Assembly (NCBI GenBank): GCA_021797355.1
Contig: JAJZZX010000001.1
Span: 62,001-126,000 of the forward strand
Source of the DNA: Thermoplasmata archaeon
GTDB taxonomy: Archaea; Thermoplasmatota; Thermoplasmata; Thermoplasmatales; Thermoplasmataceae
DNA length: 64,000 nucleotides
Direction: 5' to 3'
Shown: positions 18,501-25,570 of the stretch, in pieces
Position numbering within the stretch: position 1 is the stretch's first letter
How the letters are laid out: each line of letters starts with the position of its first letter
The notes under the pieces: model-generated
What the model saw: the letters and a program-made list of their open reading frames with translations, nothing else
Database searches by the model: none
Told to the model about the DNA's origin: nothing
Translations under genes and position numbers: made by a program

Positions 18501-20290
18501 AATAAGGCCCAGATGCCGGTATCGGTTGGGTTGTGATCCACGCCTATGGTTACTGATGGATCTGGATTCACGGTTTCCTTCAGCGAATAGAAGGCCTGAT
18601 GGCCGTCCCCATCGGTTACGGTGACATTGACATAGAATAATCCAGCAGAACTGAAAGAATATGAGAATTCTGATGCGGTTGATTCCTCGGCCCCGTTTAT
18701 TGTCCATACATAGGTATCAGATCCTGTCCCGCCTGTTAGGGAGGATGAAAATGTGACCGAATTCCCCACATCGGTTGGGTTCTGGCTTGATGATATGGAG
18801 ACTGAGGGGTTGGGATTAATTGTCACCGATACTGTAGCGCTGCTCGTCTCTCCCACGCTGTCGGTTATTGTTATTGTGAGCGTGTAAGAACCAGAGGACG
18901 AAAATGAATAGGAAAAGTCCTGGGATGTGGATATCTGGTTTCCGTTGAGAGTCCATGAATAGGAGTATCCGCCTGTTCCTCCTGACGGTGAGGATGAGAA
19001 CTCAATGGGATACCCTATATCTGCCGAACTGACATTGGATGATGCCGATACTGTTGGATCCGAGTTTACAGTCTCGGATATGGTGTTAGAATCAACTGTG
19101 TAATCCGCCTGGTCAGTGACAGATACGTAATAGTCATAGGTTCCTGATGATGAATAGGAACCGGGAGAATACGTTGAAGACGTTGCCCCAGAAATGGCAT
19201 TGCTGTTCAGGTACCACTGGTAGGAATAGGAACCGGTACCTCCTGATGCGGAGGCAGTCAGGGTTATGGAATTCCCCACATCTGTGGGATTCTGGCTGGA
19301 ACTGATTGAGACTGAAGGGTCAGTGTTGACAGTCTGGGTCAGTGAGGTGCTGGATGTGTAACCGTTGCTGTCGGTGACGGAATAATCCAGGAGATACGAT
19401 CCGGTAGAGGAGAAGGTATAGCTGAATGACGATGTTGATCCGGACGCAAGCTGGGAATCCGATGTACTGGTGCCGTCATAGAGGGCGTAGGAATAAGATG
19501 AATAAGAACCGGAACCTCCTGATACAGATGTGCTGAAATCCACGATCTGCCCGAGGTCACTTGGATTCCGGCTGGAGGAAACTGAAACTGATAGTTCCGG
19601 GTCAACGGTTTCGGATATTGTGTTGGAATTAACTGAGTATCCGACTGAATCAGTCAGATGCAGATACACACTTTCTGTCCCTGAAGTCCCGAACGACGTA
19701 GTCCATGAGGATGACGTCGCTCCGGATACGGCATTACCGTTGAGGTACCACTGGTAAGAATATCCAGGCGTCCCGCCCGAGACGGATGATGAGAAAGTAA
19801 CTGACTGCCCTACATCTGCAGGATTTCGGGATGATGTTATGGTCACGCTAGGGTCAGGGTTGACAGTAATCGTTATTGTTGACGAATCGGTGCCAGAGAC
19901 GCTCCCGTAATAACTCTGCGATCCTGATGATGAGAACGAGTAGGTGTATGAAAGATTCCACGGGTTTGAAGTTATGTCGGTGCTTTCAGAATATATGCTT
20001 GCACCGTTTATGTACCAGGTGTAGGTGACGCCACCCCCAGCACCGTTGTAGTTGTCAGATAGCCAGAGAGTATCTGACTGGCCCACATCCACAGGTGACT
20101 CTGCCGTCACCTCAATCTCGCCGCCCGATGATATCTCGGAATCTGGCAACGCTCCTATAACCTGGGAACTTCGAATTTCTAATGGATCCCAGTGGCTGAG
20201 TGCCTGGAATCCTGCAATTCCAATCGCAGAGAATATCATCAGCGATACGAAAATCAGGGCAATTCCAGCCTTCCTACCCACAGACACCAC
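15587..20290 (-). CDS. Giant PKD-repeat surface protein
   Basis: A 1567-aa secreted protein. The N-terminal signal segment (KAGIALIFVSLMIFSAIGIA) is followed by about fifteen tandem beta-sandwich repeats of some 85-90 residues. Each opens with a DPSVTI or DPTATI-type strand, continues with GGTGPFNYTWTING-like PKD cores and ends with a SGSYTINLTVVDS-like strand. The repeats are very Ser/Thr/Gly/Asn rich. A transmembrane helix near residues 1520-1540 (FLITILTIGGLVIAYA) leaves a short basic cytosolic tail. It probably projects from the cell or particle surface as a spike or adhesin. The start is a GTG next to the upstream stop codon. Confidence 0.8.
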   Translation of the reverse strand: MVSVGRKAGIALIFVSLMIFSAIGIAGFQALSHWDPLEIRSSQVIGALPDSEISSGGEIEVTAESPVDVGQSDTLWLSDNYNGAGGGVTYTWYINGASIYSESTDITSNPWNLSYTYSFSSSGSQSYYGSVSGTDSSTITITVNPDPSVTITSSRNPADVGQSVTFSSSVSGGTPGYSYQWYLNGNAVSGATSSSWTTSFGTSGTESVYLHLTDSVGYSVNSNTISETVDPELSVSVSSSRNPSDLGQIVDFSTSVSGGSGSYSSYSYALYDGTSTSDSQLASGSTSSFSYTFSSTGSYLLDYSVTDSNGYTSSTSLTQTVNTDPSVSISSSQNPTDVGNSITLTASASGGTGSYSYQWYLNSNAISGATSSTYSPGSYSSSGTYDYYVSVTDQADYTVDSNTISETVNSDPTVSASSNVSSADIGYPIEFSSSPSGGTGGYSYSWTLNGNQISTSQDFSYSFSSSGSYTLTITITDSVGETSSATVSVTINPNPSVSISSSQNPTDVGNSVTFSSSLTGGTGSDTYVWTINGAEESTASEFSYSFSSAGLFYVNVTVTDGDGHQAFYSLKETVNPDPSVTIGVDHNPTDTGIWALFSSSVTGGTGPFNYTWTINGENFYTSSVNYTFTSSGTFPVQLSVRDANGNTASDSVDEVVNPDPTATILASYAKVDQGINDTFSASVTGGTSPFNYTWTLGSVVVNYSSEFHMNFSSTGSYTINLTVVDSLGEKARSSITITVIKKPSALIEGVNETDVSTETYWEGYGSYGTAPYNYYWFINGVNTSAGLYLEYSFPKTGEYNISLLIDDSQGSKAYAYLNVTVEPLPVIAVTESLSATDVGIPVTFNSSVSGGSPFFNYSWSIAGYGYVGFQRDLTYIFSSPGDYNVTASVTDGPGNRASVSVEIKVNSIPHVVISPEYSNIDPNVTDAFNANITGGTPGFHFSWYVSGKLEGNGSSLSYSFASPGIYTVSVLIADSLGETSSYVTDITVVSYPEAFIIASSTRTDANVSDQFRASGIGGIGPYSYEWVIAGHTFTSQTVSYAFRSPGNYSVQLIISDAFGKDAASSVNVSVFPDPSIKVSWSGHPVVSKAFSLEANITGGIAPYSVSWIFPSGQHETGLAISHVFSASGPETFEVQATDQSGFTETTNFTIDVSLFVAISANQTSGLGPLAVQFSSSVLGGSDYSYNWSFGNGHYSLQQNPTYEFPVGNYTVHFSVTSSNGAIGSANLSIESLPPPVAFEYSTGLNITQAFSFKAIPNWDAAGPFNMSWSFPNGQTLTGLDLSYKFPVYNELNTVIATFSYDNGSKSWTQDLTVRMIPATPVITFHPPSEIPAGTMLALNATASAPDSTSFTYSWDINGSSYSGQDQLYYFSSPGNYSISVTATDSLGASATARAVIEVLPLGTNSSIAISYVKTVNGPMDYYTVKVLSTHGITAVEAFLGSTQLNITEINTTYTASGELAYFNLTTDQRDYPAGTYGISVVAFNNNSQSNHITIPFTVTSEYSSSTFTLANVIAFFGGFSNFLITILTIGGLVIAYASLRRQDNPDLIVQGLSPKGKSEKIVLKGKK

Positions 20291-20602
20291 CTACACCACT
20301 GCACCCACAACGGGGGTGTCCTTTGCCAGTGCAAATATGAGATATCCTGATCCGATCACCAGTGCTGTGCCTATTACAAAGACAGGGAGAGAAAATGGTC
20401 CCAGCGACACCGCTGCTGATATGAACATCCCTACTGTCCCCTGGAATGCTGACATCATTAAACTGAAAATTCCGGATAATCCCAACTGAAACGAATAAAG
20501 AATCTCGGAGAGCCAGTACAGGATTATGTGCTCCACATTGCTGATTGCATCCAGAGGGTTCAGCCATGACACCAGAGACGGAGGATTGATTCCGTATGCC
20601 AT
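20291..20602 (-). CDS. Small membrane protein, paralogue A
   Basis: A 103-aa protein with an N-terminal amphipathic part and two hydrophobic helices. Its C-terminal third (LPVFVIGTALVIGSGYLIFA, then a short charged segment and VVG) aligns with the ends of the next two proteins. No family recognised. Size, hydrophobicity and position beside a giant surface protein suit a pilin-like or coat-like subunit, by inference only. Confidence 0.65.
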   Translation of the reverse strand: MAYGINPPSLVSWLNPLDAISNVEHIILYWLSEILYSFQLGLSGIFSLMMSAFQGTVGMFISAAVSLGPFSLPVFVIGTALVIGSGYLIFALAKDTPVVGAVV

Positions 20603-20863
20603 CTATGCTCCCACCACGTCTTTTCCTGCGTCCACAAAGACGAATACCAGGTACAGTCCCGCCACCGTAACACCGATAACTGCCACAAAGAGCGCCGGTA
20701 TCCAGGGGCCGTATCCTGAGAATGAACTCCCCCATGAAGAGAACAGATAGCTGATCTTCCATCCCAGCCAGTTCAGCTCGTACGTTATGTCCCCCACGAA
20801 CAGTCCCATGAGGGATCGAAAGAAATTCAGCAGAAGGGTCAGCAGCGAGGGAGCGGATGACAT
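20603..20863 (-). CDS. Small membrane protein, paralogue B
   Basis: An 86-aa protein. The end SGYGPWIPALFVAVIGVTVA plus VFVDAGKDVVG closely matches paralogue C (SGYGVWAPVMFVVGLG, then FIDAEKDVTG). The N-terminal half carries an amphipathic stretch (LLNFFRSLMGLFVGD). Probably duplicated from the same ancestor as its neighbours; exact role unknown. Confidence 0.65.
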   Translation of the reverse strand: MSSAPSLLTLLLNFFRSLMGLFVGDITYELNWLGWKISYLFSSWGSSFSGYGPWIPALFVAVIGVTVAGLYLVFVFVDAGKDVVGA

Positions 20864-20876
20864 TCAATCGGACACC

Positions 20877-21272
20877 TCAGAGGTCATTTTCAAAGCCGGT
20901 TACGTCCTTCTCGGCGTCTATGAAGGTAAAGAACAGATAACCGACAAGTATTGCCACCCCAAGGCCAACAACGAACATGACCGGCGCCCACACCCCGTAG
21001 CCTGACATCGAGAAGCCGAAACTCTGGAACATGAGCACAACGGACTGCCCGAAGCCGGACATCATCTCGCCAAAGAGTGAACCAAGGCTTGCAGTGATTG
21101 ACTTGAAGAGATTCAGTATTATGCCCCAGAGGCCGTTGAAAATTGTCTGTCCTATTGATGAGGATGTCGAATCTGCCACAAGCAAGATCACGGGGAATAT
21201 ACCCATGCTCAGCTTCCTGCTGCCTGCCCTTATCCTGGCAGCAAATTTCCTGATATTCTGTATTCCGATCAT
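20877..21272 (-). CDS. Small membrane protein, paralogue C
   Basis: A 131-aa protein with a basic N-terminus (RKFAARIRAGSRK), a hydrophobic signal-like helix, a Gly/Ser/Phe-rich middle (FGEMMSGFGQSVVLMFQSFG) and the same C-terminal unit SGYGxWxP...FIDAEKDV found in paralogue B. It is the longest of the three. ATGA overlap with the polytopic protein upstream puts all of them in one transcription unit. Confidence 0.65.
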   Translation of the reverse strand: MIGIQNIRKFAARIRAGSRKLSMGIFPVILLVADSTSSSIGQTIFNGLWGIILNLFKSITASLGSLFGEMMSGFGQSVVLMFQSFGFSMSGYGVWAPVMFVVGLGVAILVGYLFFTFIDAEKDVTGFENDL

Positions 21273-22465
21273 GCCTTCCGACCTCCCTTCTTCTGTGCTA
21301 CGATTGCACCAGCATTCAGCGAAATATCGTACACGGATATCTCCAGGAATGCCGATGCAAAGAGAAGTACAGCGCCTATGATGTAAGAGATCTGCATCAC
21401 CGGATACGGTCCGAACACGGTTACAAGGCCGTTGTTACCGTAAGTCTGGATGTTAAGGCTCATAGATGATGCATTGGCCTGTATCTCGAAGGTTACCGGG
21501 GAGGACTGGTTTCCCGTCAGGAGTGCTGGCGAAATGGCAAGCGACAGGGATGTTGAATTGCCAGAAGCTGCGCTTATAATGGGAGTAAAGTCTGTTGCGT
21601 TAATTCCGGTTCCCATGGTCACGTTGAAATCCCTGACATTAGTGGCCAGAACTATCCTTGAGACTGCAAAGTTGTTCAGCTCGGCAAGGGTGAGATTGCT
21701 CTCCACATAAACAGTGTGGGAATAGGTCGTCACATTGTTTGTTGTGACTGAAGGAAAGTCAAATGTTGCCGTTCCGTTGACCGAGCCGAATGGGACAGGT
21801 CCGGAGCTGCCTGATATATATGTTACAACAGACTCTTCCTGCAGGACATGAGTGTTATCATGCCCTGCCACAAACAGTCCCCCAAGGCCTGCACCTATGG
21901 GAACAATGAGGATGGCAACGATGAATATGATCAGCAGAGCAAGCATTCCCCTTGCACCCTTGGATGTGCCTGATTCCGATTTGGTGAGGACAACGGACTT
22001 GCCAGCCTTCTGACCCCTGAATCCATGCTTGTGTGACCATGCCGCATTCCAGGTGACTGCAAGACCGGCTGTCAGGACAGCAACAAGGAACAGCAGTGCA
22101 TCGGGATTTCCGTTGAATGCCGGTTCTATCACATATTTGCCGAAGTTGAACATGTATCCTAGGAGGCCGCCGACAAATGCTCCAACGATAAAGGCAGGAA
22201 TAATTCGGATGAGAAGATCTTGTATGCTCCTTCCAGGGGGCGTGAAGAATTCCACGATTGCCCAAACTATGGCACCCATCAGTATGGCAGGTGCCACAAT
22301 TCCCTGCGTAAGCACAACGGTATGGTGCAGAATGACGAACTGCGGCTTTGAAAGCATTGAGACAAGCAGCAGGAACGTTCCCAGGAGAGCAACAATAACT
22401 GCTCCAAGAGACCAGTTGGGGTTGTTCCATTTCCTCTTTTCCGGGTTCTTTGCCTTTTTTACCAT
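21269..22465 (-). CDS. Polytopic membrane protein with extracellular domain
   Basis: A 398-aa protein from the ATG at 22465, preceded by CGGAGGAAACCTC, a clear ribosome site. A longer frame begins at an ATG at 22549. Four N-terminal transmembrane helices (to about residue 145), a basic loop, another helix near 170-190, a 150-residue extracellular beta-rich domain with many Asn-x-Thr/Ser sites and a last helix near 365-385 can be seen. No family recognised. It is the first gene of the long structural operon and probably the membrane platform of the proposed apparatus. Confidence 0.7.
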   Translation of the reverse strand: MVKKAKNPEKRKWNNPNWSLGAVIVALLGTFLLLVSMLSKPQFVILHHTVVLTQGIVAPAILMGAIVWAIVEFFTPPGRSIQDLLIRIIPAFIVGAFVGGLLGYMFNFGKYVIEPAFNGNPDALLFLVAVLTAGLAVTWNAAWSHKHGFRGQKAGKSVVLTKSESGTSKGARGMLALLIIFIVAILIVPIGAGLGGLFVAGHDNTHVLQEESVVTYISGSSGPVPFGSVNGTATFDFPSVTTNNVTTYSHTVYVESNLTLAELNNFAVSRIVLATNVRDFNVTMGTGINATDFTPIISAASGNSTSLSLAISPALLTGNQSSPVTFEIQANASSMSLNIQTYGNNGLVTVFGPYPVMQISYIIGAVLLFASAFLEISVYDISLNAGAIVAQKKGGRKA

Positions 22466-22500
22466 GAGGTTTCCTCCGCCATCGGGGAAACGGAAACCCC

Positions 22501-22542
22501 AGCTAATCGGGCAAGAATATGGCTTCCGCTTCCCGATTAGCT
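22501..22542 (-). promoter_or_regulatory. 11-bp inverted repeat in the operon leader
   Basis: AGCTAATCGGG (22501-22511) and CCCGATTAGCT (22532-22542) are exact reverse complements with a 20-base loop. They lie at the 5' end of the transcript predicted from the TATA element at 22566-22575 and upstream of the GGAGG site. This could be an mRNA control hairpin or a dimer-binding operator. Confidence 0.5.
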
Positions 22543-22565
22543 TCAGCATTAGATAAGAAGTCCTT

Positions 22566-22575
22566 GCTTAAATAG
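22566..22575 (-). promoter_or_regulatory. TATA box of the structural operon
   Basis: The minus strand reads CTATTTAAGC, placing a transcription start near 22547, almost at an ATG at 22549. Either a leaderless 29-residue extension or an 80-base leader containing the inverted repeat would result. The leader reading is preferred because of the strong ribosome site at 22465. Confidence 0.5.
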
Positions 22576-22825
22576 AGTTGACATTAGGTTTGCTGGAAGT
22601 TTGTTAGTACTCTTTTAAATAATCGTGATGTTATTACAACTGTTATTAGGTCGAATTTTGCGATTGTATAAAATATTATATATTTCAGCAAATTGTATCA
22701 GAAATTTCGTATTTTATTGATGATGTAGATGTTAATAGATTTAATGCTGATATATATAATAAACAGTAAATTTAATATAGTCTATCACTCTAAACAAGCA
22801 TGCCCTAAGCGAACGGGGGTGATAA
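22576..22825. other. Very AT-rich divergent control region
   Basis: This spacer separates the minus-strand structural operon from the plus-strand 46-aa gene. It holds several TATA-like runs, including GATATATATAATAAAC near 22749 and AAATTTAATATAGT near 22769 that could serve the plus-strand gene. It has no ORF. As the most AT-rich spacer of the element, it is the best place here for an origin, though I see no iterated repeats to support one. Confidence 0.4.
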
Positions 22826-22966
22826 ATGAATAAAAGAGCATTTGCAGCAATATTTGGTTCCGGCTTGATTGTAGGGGCTCTGATTAGCCCCATATCCATG
22901 TATGCCGGGATCTCAGTATTCGCAGCAGGGGCCATTGTTGCCTTGATAGTTTATTTCCTACTTTAG
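22826..22966 (+). CDS. 46-aa two-helix membrane protein
   Basis: MNKRAFAAIFGSGLIVGALI... ending in IVALIVYFLL. A ribosome site GGGGGTGAT lies just upstream. Two hydrophobic helices of about 18 residues are joined by a Pro/Tyr/Gly turn. It is the only plus-strand gene in the element core, between the structural operon and the winged-helix regulator. A holin-like, coat or signalling peptide role is possible; none is proven. Similar short plus-strand hydrophobic ORFs occupy the same place in the relic at 54.6-54.9 kb. Confidence 0.6.
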   Translation: MNKRAFAAIFGSGLIVGALISPISMYAGISVFAAGAIVALIVYFLL

Positions 22967-22992
22967 GAGGAAAATAGAGAGATGGGGGTATT

Positions 22993-23220
22993 TCATTCCC
23001 TCCATCTGTAGAAACTCTTTACCCTGGACTTTCCCCGGGTACGTCTTTCCAGATAACCCATCTGATTCAGCTCCCTGAGAATTTTGGAAATACTGAATGA
23101 TGAGAGTTCAAAATATTTGGAGAGTCTCCTTGAGCTGAAGGAAATAGTTCTGTGTTTTCTTAAAAATTCGAGTATCTGTTCCCATTCCTGTGGCAAATCT
23201 GGCTGCTCTGACTGAATCAA
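22993..23220 (-). CDS. Winged-helix DNA-binding protein
   Basis: A 75-aa single-domain regulator. WEQILEFLRKHRTISFSSRR is the first helix pair, LSKYFELSSFSISKILREL is the helix-turn-helix with recognition helix, and MGYLERRTRGKSRVKSFYRW forms the wing. It probably controls the divergent promoters in the AT-rich region next to it. ATGA overlap joins it to the nuclease gene upstream. A truncated homologue sits at 54835-54954. Confidence 0.75.
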   Translation of the reverse strand: MIQSEQPDLPQEWEQILEFLRKHRTISFSSRRLSKYFELSSFSISKILRELNQMGYLERRTRGKSRVKSFYRWRE

Positions 23221-23615
23221 AGCCGAACCCCCGCAATTCTGACATATTCCTGCTGTTTTGACCTGAGCAGATCGAATAGCCCCTCAATTCTTAGACTGCT
23301 CCTGATTTTCAGAGGGACAGGCTTTTCCGGTAAGTTGAAGTAACGCCACTCTCTTCTATTGAACCTGATGACATAGTAGATTTCCCAGGGAAATTTCCCC
23401 CTCATTTCCCTTAATGCATTCCACTGCGCCTCACCTTTCCCGGAATGCTGCCTGAAGCTGAAGGAGTTGGACTTCGGGTCCTTAATCTCTATGATCACAT
23501 CCGGTGGCACGATGATGTCACCCGGTCTTGATGGGGACCCATGCACTGCCTCTATTCCGTTCTCATGGAGCATCTTCAGGAAGATTCCCTCGGCAGCTGT
23601 GCCTTTTTGAGTCAT
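23217..23615 (-). CDS. Holliday-junction-resolvase-like nuclease
   Basis: A 132-aa protein of the PD-(D/E)xK fold. GTAAEGIFLKMLHENGIEAV gives the early Glu, HGSPSRPGDIIVPPDVIIEI the Arg-Pro-Gly-Asp and following Glu, and EIKDPKS the E-x-K. This is the layout of archaeal Hjc and related resolvases. It could resolve recombination intermediates or concatemers of the element. A paralogue at 55037-55393 shares most motifs. Its start overlaps the end of the DUF5131 gene. Confidence 0.7.
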   Translation of the reverse strand: MTQKGTAAEGIFLKMLHENGIEAVHGSPSRPGDIIVPPDVIIEIKDPKSNSFSFRQHSGKGEAQWNALREMRGKFPWEIYYVIRFNRREWRYFNLPEKPVPLKIRSSLRIEGLFDLLRSKQQEYVRIAGVRL

Positions 23616-25570
23616 TCCTCAGTCACCTCTACCTCTGGAAATTCCCTTATCCGGAGGTCTTCAGGAAAGTCCTCCAGATTGCCGCCGGGCCTCAGTCCGC
23701 CCAGCTGCTTCATCCAGACGGAAACACCCTGCTCCTTTGCCTGCCTGATGAGGTTACGTGTCCATTCCAGCTTCATTGGGCGATGGTGTGGTCCAGAGTT
23801 GTGCGTCACGATACCGTTTGCAATGTAATTGTGTATGTCCCCATCCAGTACCAGATCATACATTTCTTTAGGCCCACCATGACTGATAGAATAAACCTTT
23901 TCAAGAGTAAAATTAGTATTCTTCAAGCTCCTCATTATTGGTCGTGCACTAATATCATTAAAAGACTTGTGCTGATTTCCAAGTGGACTTATTGAAAAAT
24001 AGAAACTCTCGCTTTCATCGTAATGATAATTTATACCATTATTGGATTTCCAGTCCCCCCTCGTTCTTTTTCTCGATCTCACTATAGTCGCAGGCAACCC
24101 AATTGTTAAAGCCAATTGATAAAAATCCTCAATCAGTTCCTTATTTGGGGACTCAAACTTCCATCTGCCTGTGGCTTTTTCAATCGTTCCATCCGTAATT
24201 AGATACCCCTGGAGTAAAGCTTCTCTCTGACTCTTTGGCAAGCCCCAGCACCATGCAGGTATTCTCTTTTGTAATGCCTTTTTATTTAAATCAAGATTGC
24301 AAAATAGTTTCGCCACTTCATTTTTATATATATGAACTTGTATCCCTCTGGGATCTTGTGTTGATACTTTACCAAAGAATTTAATAAGAAGTGGAAGAAG
24401 CACATTGCGTTTATTAGAACCTTCTGGAAGCGCAAAGGAAACTTCACTCCTCCTTCTCTCACGTAGTCTTATCCATCCATCCCCTAAAAACGCACCTATT
24501 ATTGTCATAAATTCTTCAGATGTTTGGCCATATGGTTCTGGCAAGTTAAAAGGGACGCCGTTATCCGGGATAGATTTACTTATCAAAATCAAATCCCCTT
24601 TTCTTATATACTTCAGGGGTACCCATTCAAACGAGTAGCGATGTCTTATTCTTTGTTCAAATTTAATCTTCTCTATTGTCAAACGTAGGAACTTATGGTC
24701 TTCTGAGCACTGTATCTGCCTGGTATTAGTATCGAGAATTAGAGACTCTTTGATTCCAGCTAATGATAAATGTTTGATATGGGAATAGACCGTTTCAGCC
24801 TTGACTCTATGTTGAATTTTATAACTAGGCTGATCGCTTGTTATTGAATAGTCACAGGAAATGACCTCATCATCTTCAGTCAGAGATTCAATACTCTTTG
24901 GTCCGTTCTTTGTGGCAATTCTCGTACCTTTCGCAATACATTCGCCTCCTATTATGATCCATTTAATCCCTGTCAGATCAATGTTCCCGATGTCGCCGAT
25001 AAGCGGCTCAAATGAAACAAACTTCGTAAACCCGGGAACGGCACGGAGCGATACGATCCTGTGGGCATACTGCTTCATTTCCACCGAAACCCCAAGCCAT
25101 ATGTGCTTTCCCTGGGTCTTTGACCATTCCGTTATCTCATTAGCACCGTACTTGTCAATCAGATGGAGCCAGAACTTCAACAGGTTCTCAGGTCTTTTTG
25201 TAAGGATCTGGAAGGTCACATCGGGCCTGAATGCCATTGCCCTGAAAACCCCCTCCAGAAACTCGTAGGGGCTTTCCCATTCCCACGCATATCGTTTGTA
25301 CGGCACCAGGACTTTGTCGTGAAATAAATCCGACATGGAATTTACGAATACCTTTGTGCCCGAAGGTATTCTACTGATCTGGCTCAATCTTTCGGGATGC
25401 AGGGTCACATCGAATGACCTGTGCCATCTGTGCGACCAGGCTTCCGCATAGCAATTCTGGCAGCCAGGCGATACCTTGGTGCATCCGGATACAGGGTTCC
25501 AAGTGTAGCCCTTTCTTACTATTCCGTTCTCATCAGCCCATTCCGTCCAGCTTATGTTAGTCTCATTCAT
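23612..25570 (-). CDS. DUF5131 (phage Gp37/Gp68) protein interrupted by an intein
   Basis: A 652-aa precursor. Residues 1-210 and 592-652 together form a DUF5131 protein. YTWNPVSGCTKVSPGCQNCY gives the CxxxxxxCxxC cysteines of a radical-SAM-like cluster, followed by TKRPENLLKFW and WIIIGGE, then SGPHHRPMKLEWTRNLIRQA. The family is widespread in phages and plasmids and its reaction is not established. Residues 211-591 are an intein placed in the conserved GGE/SG loop. Once spliced, the mature protein is about 271 residues, the normal family length. It overlaps the HNH gene by 8 bases. Confidence 0.85.
   Translation of the reverse strand: MNETNISWTEWADENGIVRKGYTWNPVSGCTKVSPGCQNCYAEAWSHRWHRSFDVTLHPERLSQISRIPSGTKVFVNSMSDLFHDKVLVPYKRYAWEWESPYEFLEGVFRAMAFRPDVTFQILTKRPENLLKFWLHLIDKYGANEITEWSKTQGKHIWLGVSVEMKQYAHRIVSLRAVPGFTKFVSFEPLIGDIGNIDLTGIKWIIIGGECIAKGTRIATKNGPKSIESLTEDDEVISCDYSITSDQPSYKIQHRVKAETVYSHIKHLSLAGIKESLILDTNTRQIQCSEDHKFLRLTIEKIKFEQRIRHRYSFEWVPLKYIRKGDLILISKSIPDNGVPFNLPEPYGQTSEEFMTIIGAFLGDGWIRLRERRRSEVSFALPEGSNKRNVLLPLLIKFFGKVSTQDPRGIQVHIYKNEVAKLFCNLDLNKKALQKRIPAWCWGLPKSQREALLQGYLITDGTIEKATGRWKFESPNKELIEDFYQLALTIGLPATIVRSRKRTRGDWKSNNGINYHYDESESFYFSISPLGNQHKSFNDISARPIMRSLKNTNFTLEKVYSISHGGPKEMYDLVLDGDIHNYIANGIVTHNSGPHHRPMKLEWTRNLIRQAKEQGVSVWMKQLGGLRPGGNLEDFPEDLRIREFPEVEVTEE
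23798..24940 (-). mobile_element. Intein with LAGLIDADG homing endonuclease
   Basis: 381 codons inside the DUF5131 gene. It begins with Cys (CIAKGTRIATKNGPKSIESL, splicing block A), has CSEDHKF like block B and ends with DLVLDGDIHNYIANG then VTHN before the +1 Ser (blocks F and G). Two dodecapeptide motifs, IGAFLGDGWI and GYLITDGTI, mark a double-motif LAGLIDADG endonuclease. All splice-junction residues (Cys1, His-Asn, Ser+1) are present, so splicing and homing both look possible. Confidence 0.9.

Noticed and set aside
22576-22825. Replication origin in the AT-rich divergent spacer
   Set aside because: AT content alone is not enough; I see no iterated repeats or origin-recognition boxes.
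23528-23995. Plus-strand frame of 155 codons over the DUF5131 C-extein
   Set aside because: Antisense to well-supported nuclease and DUF5131 coding sequence.
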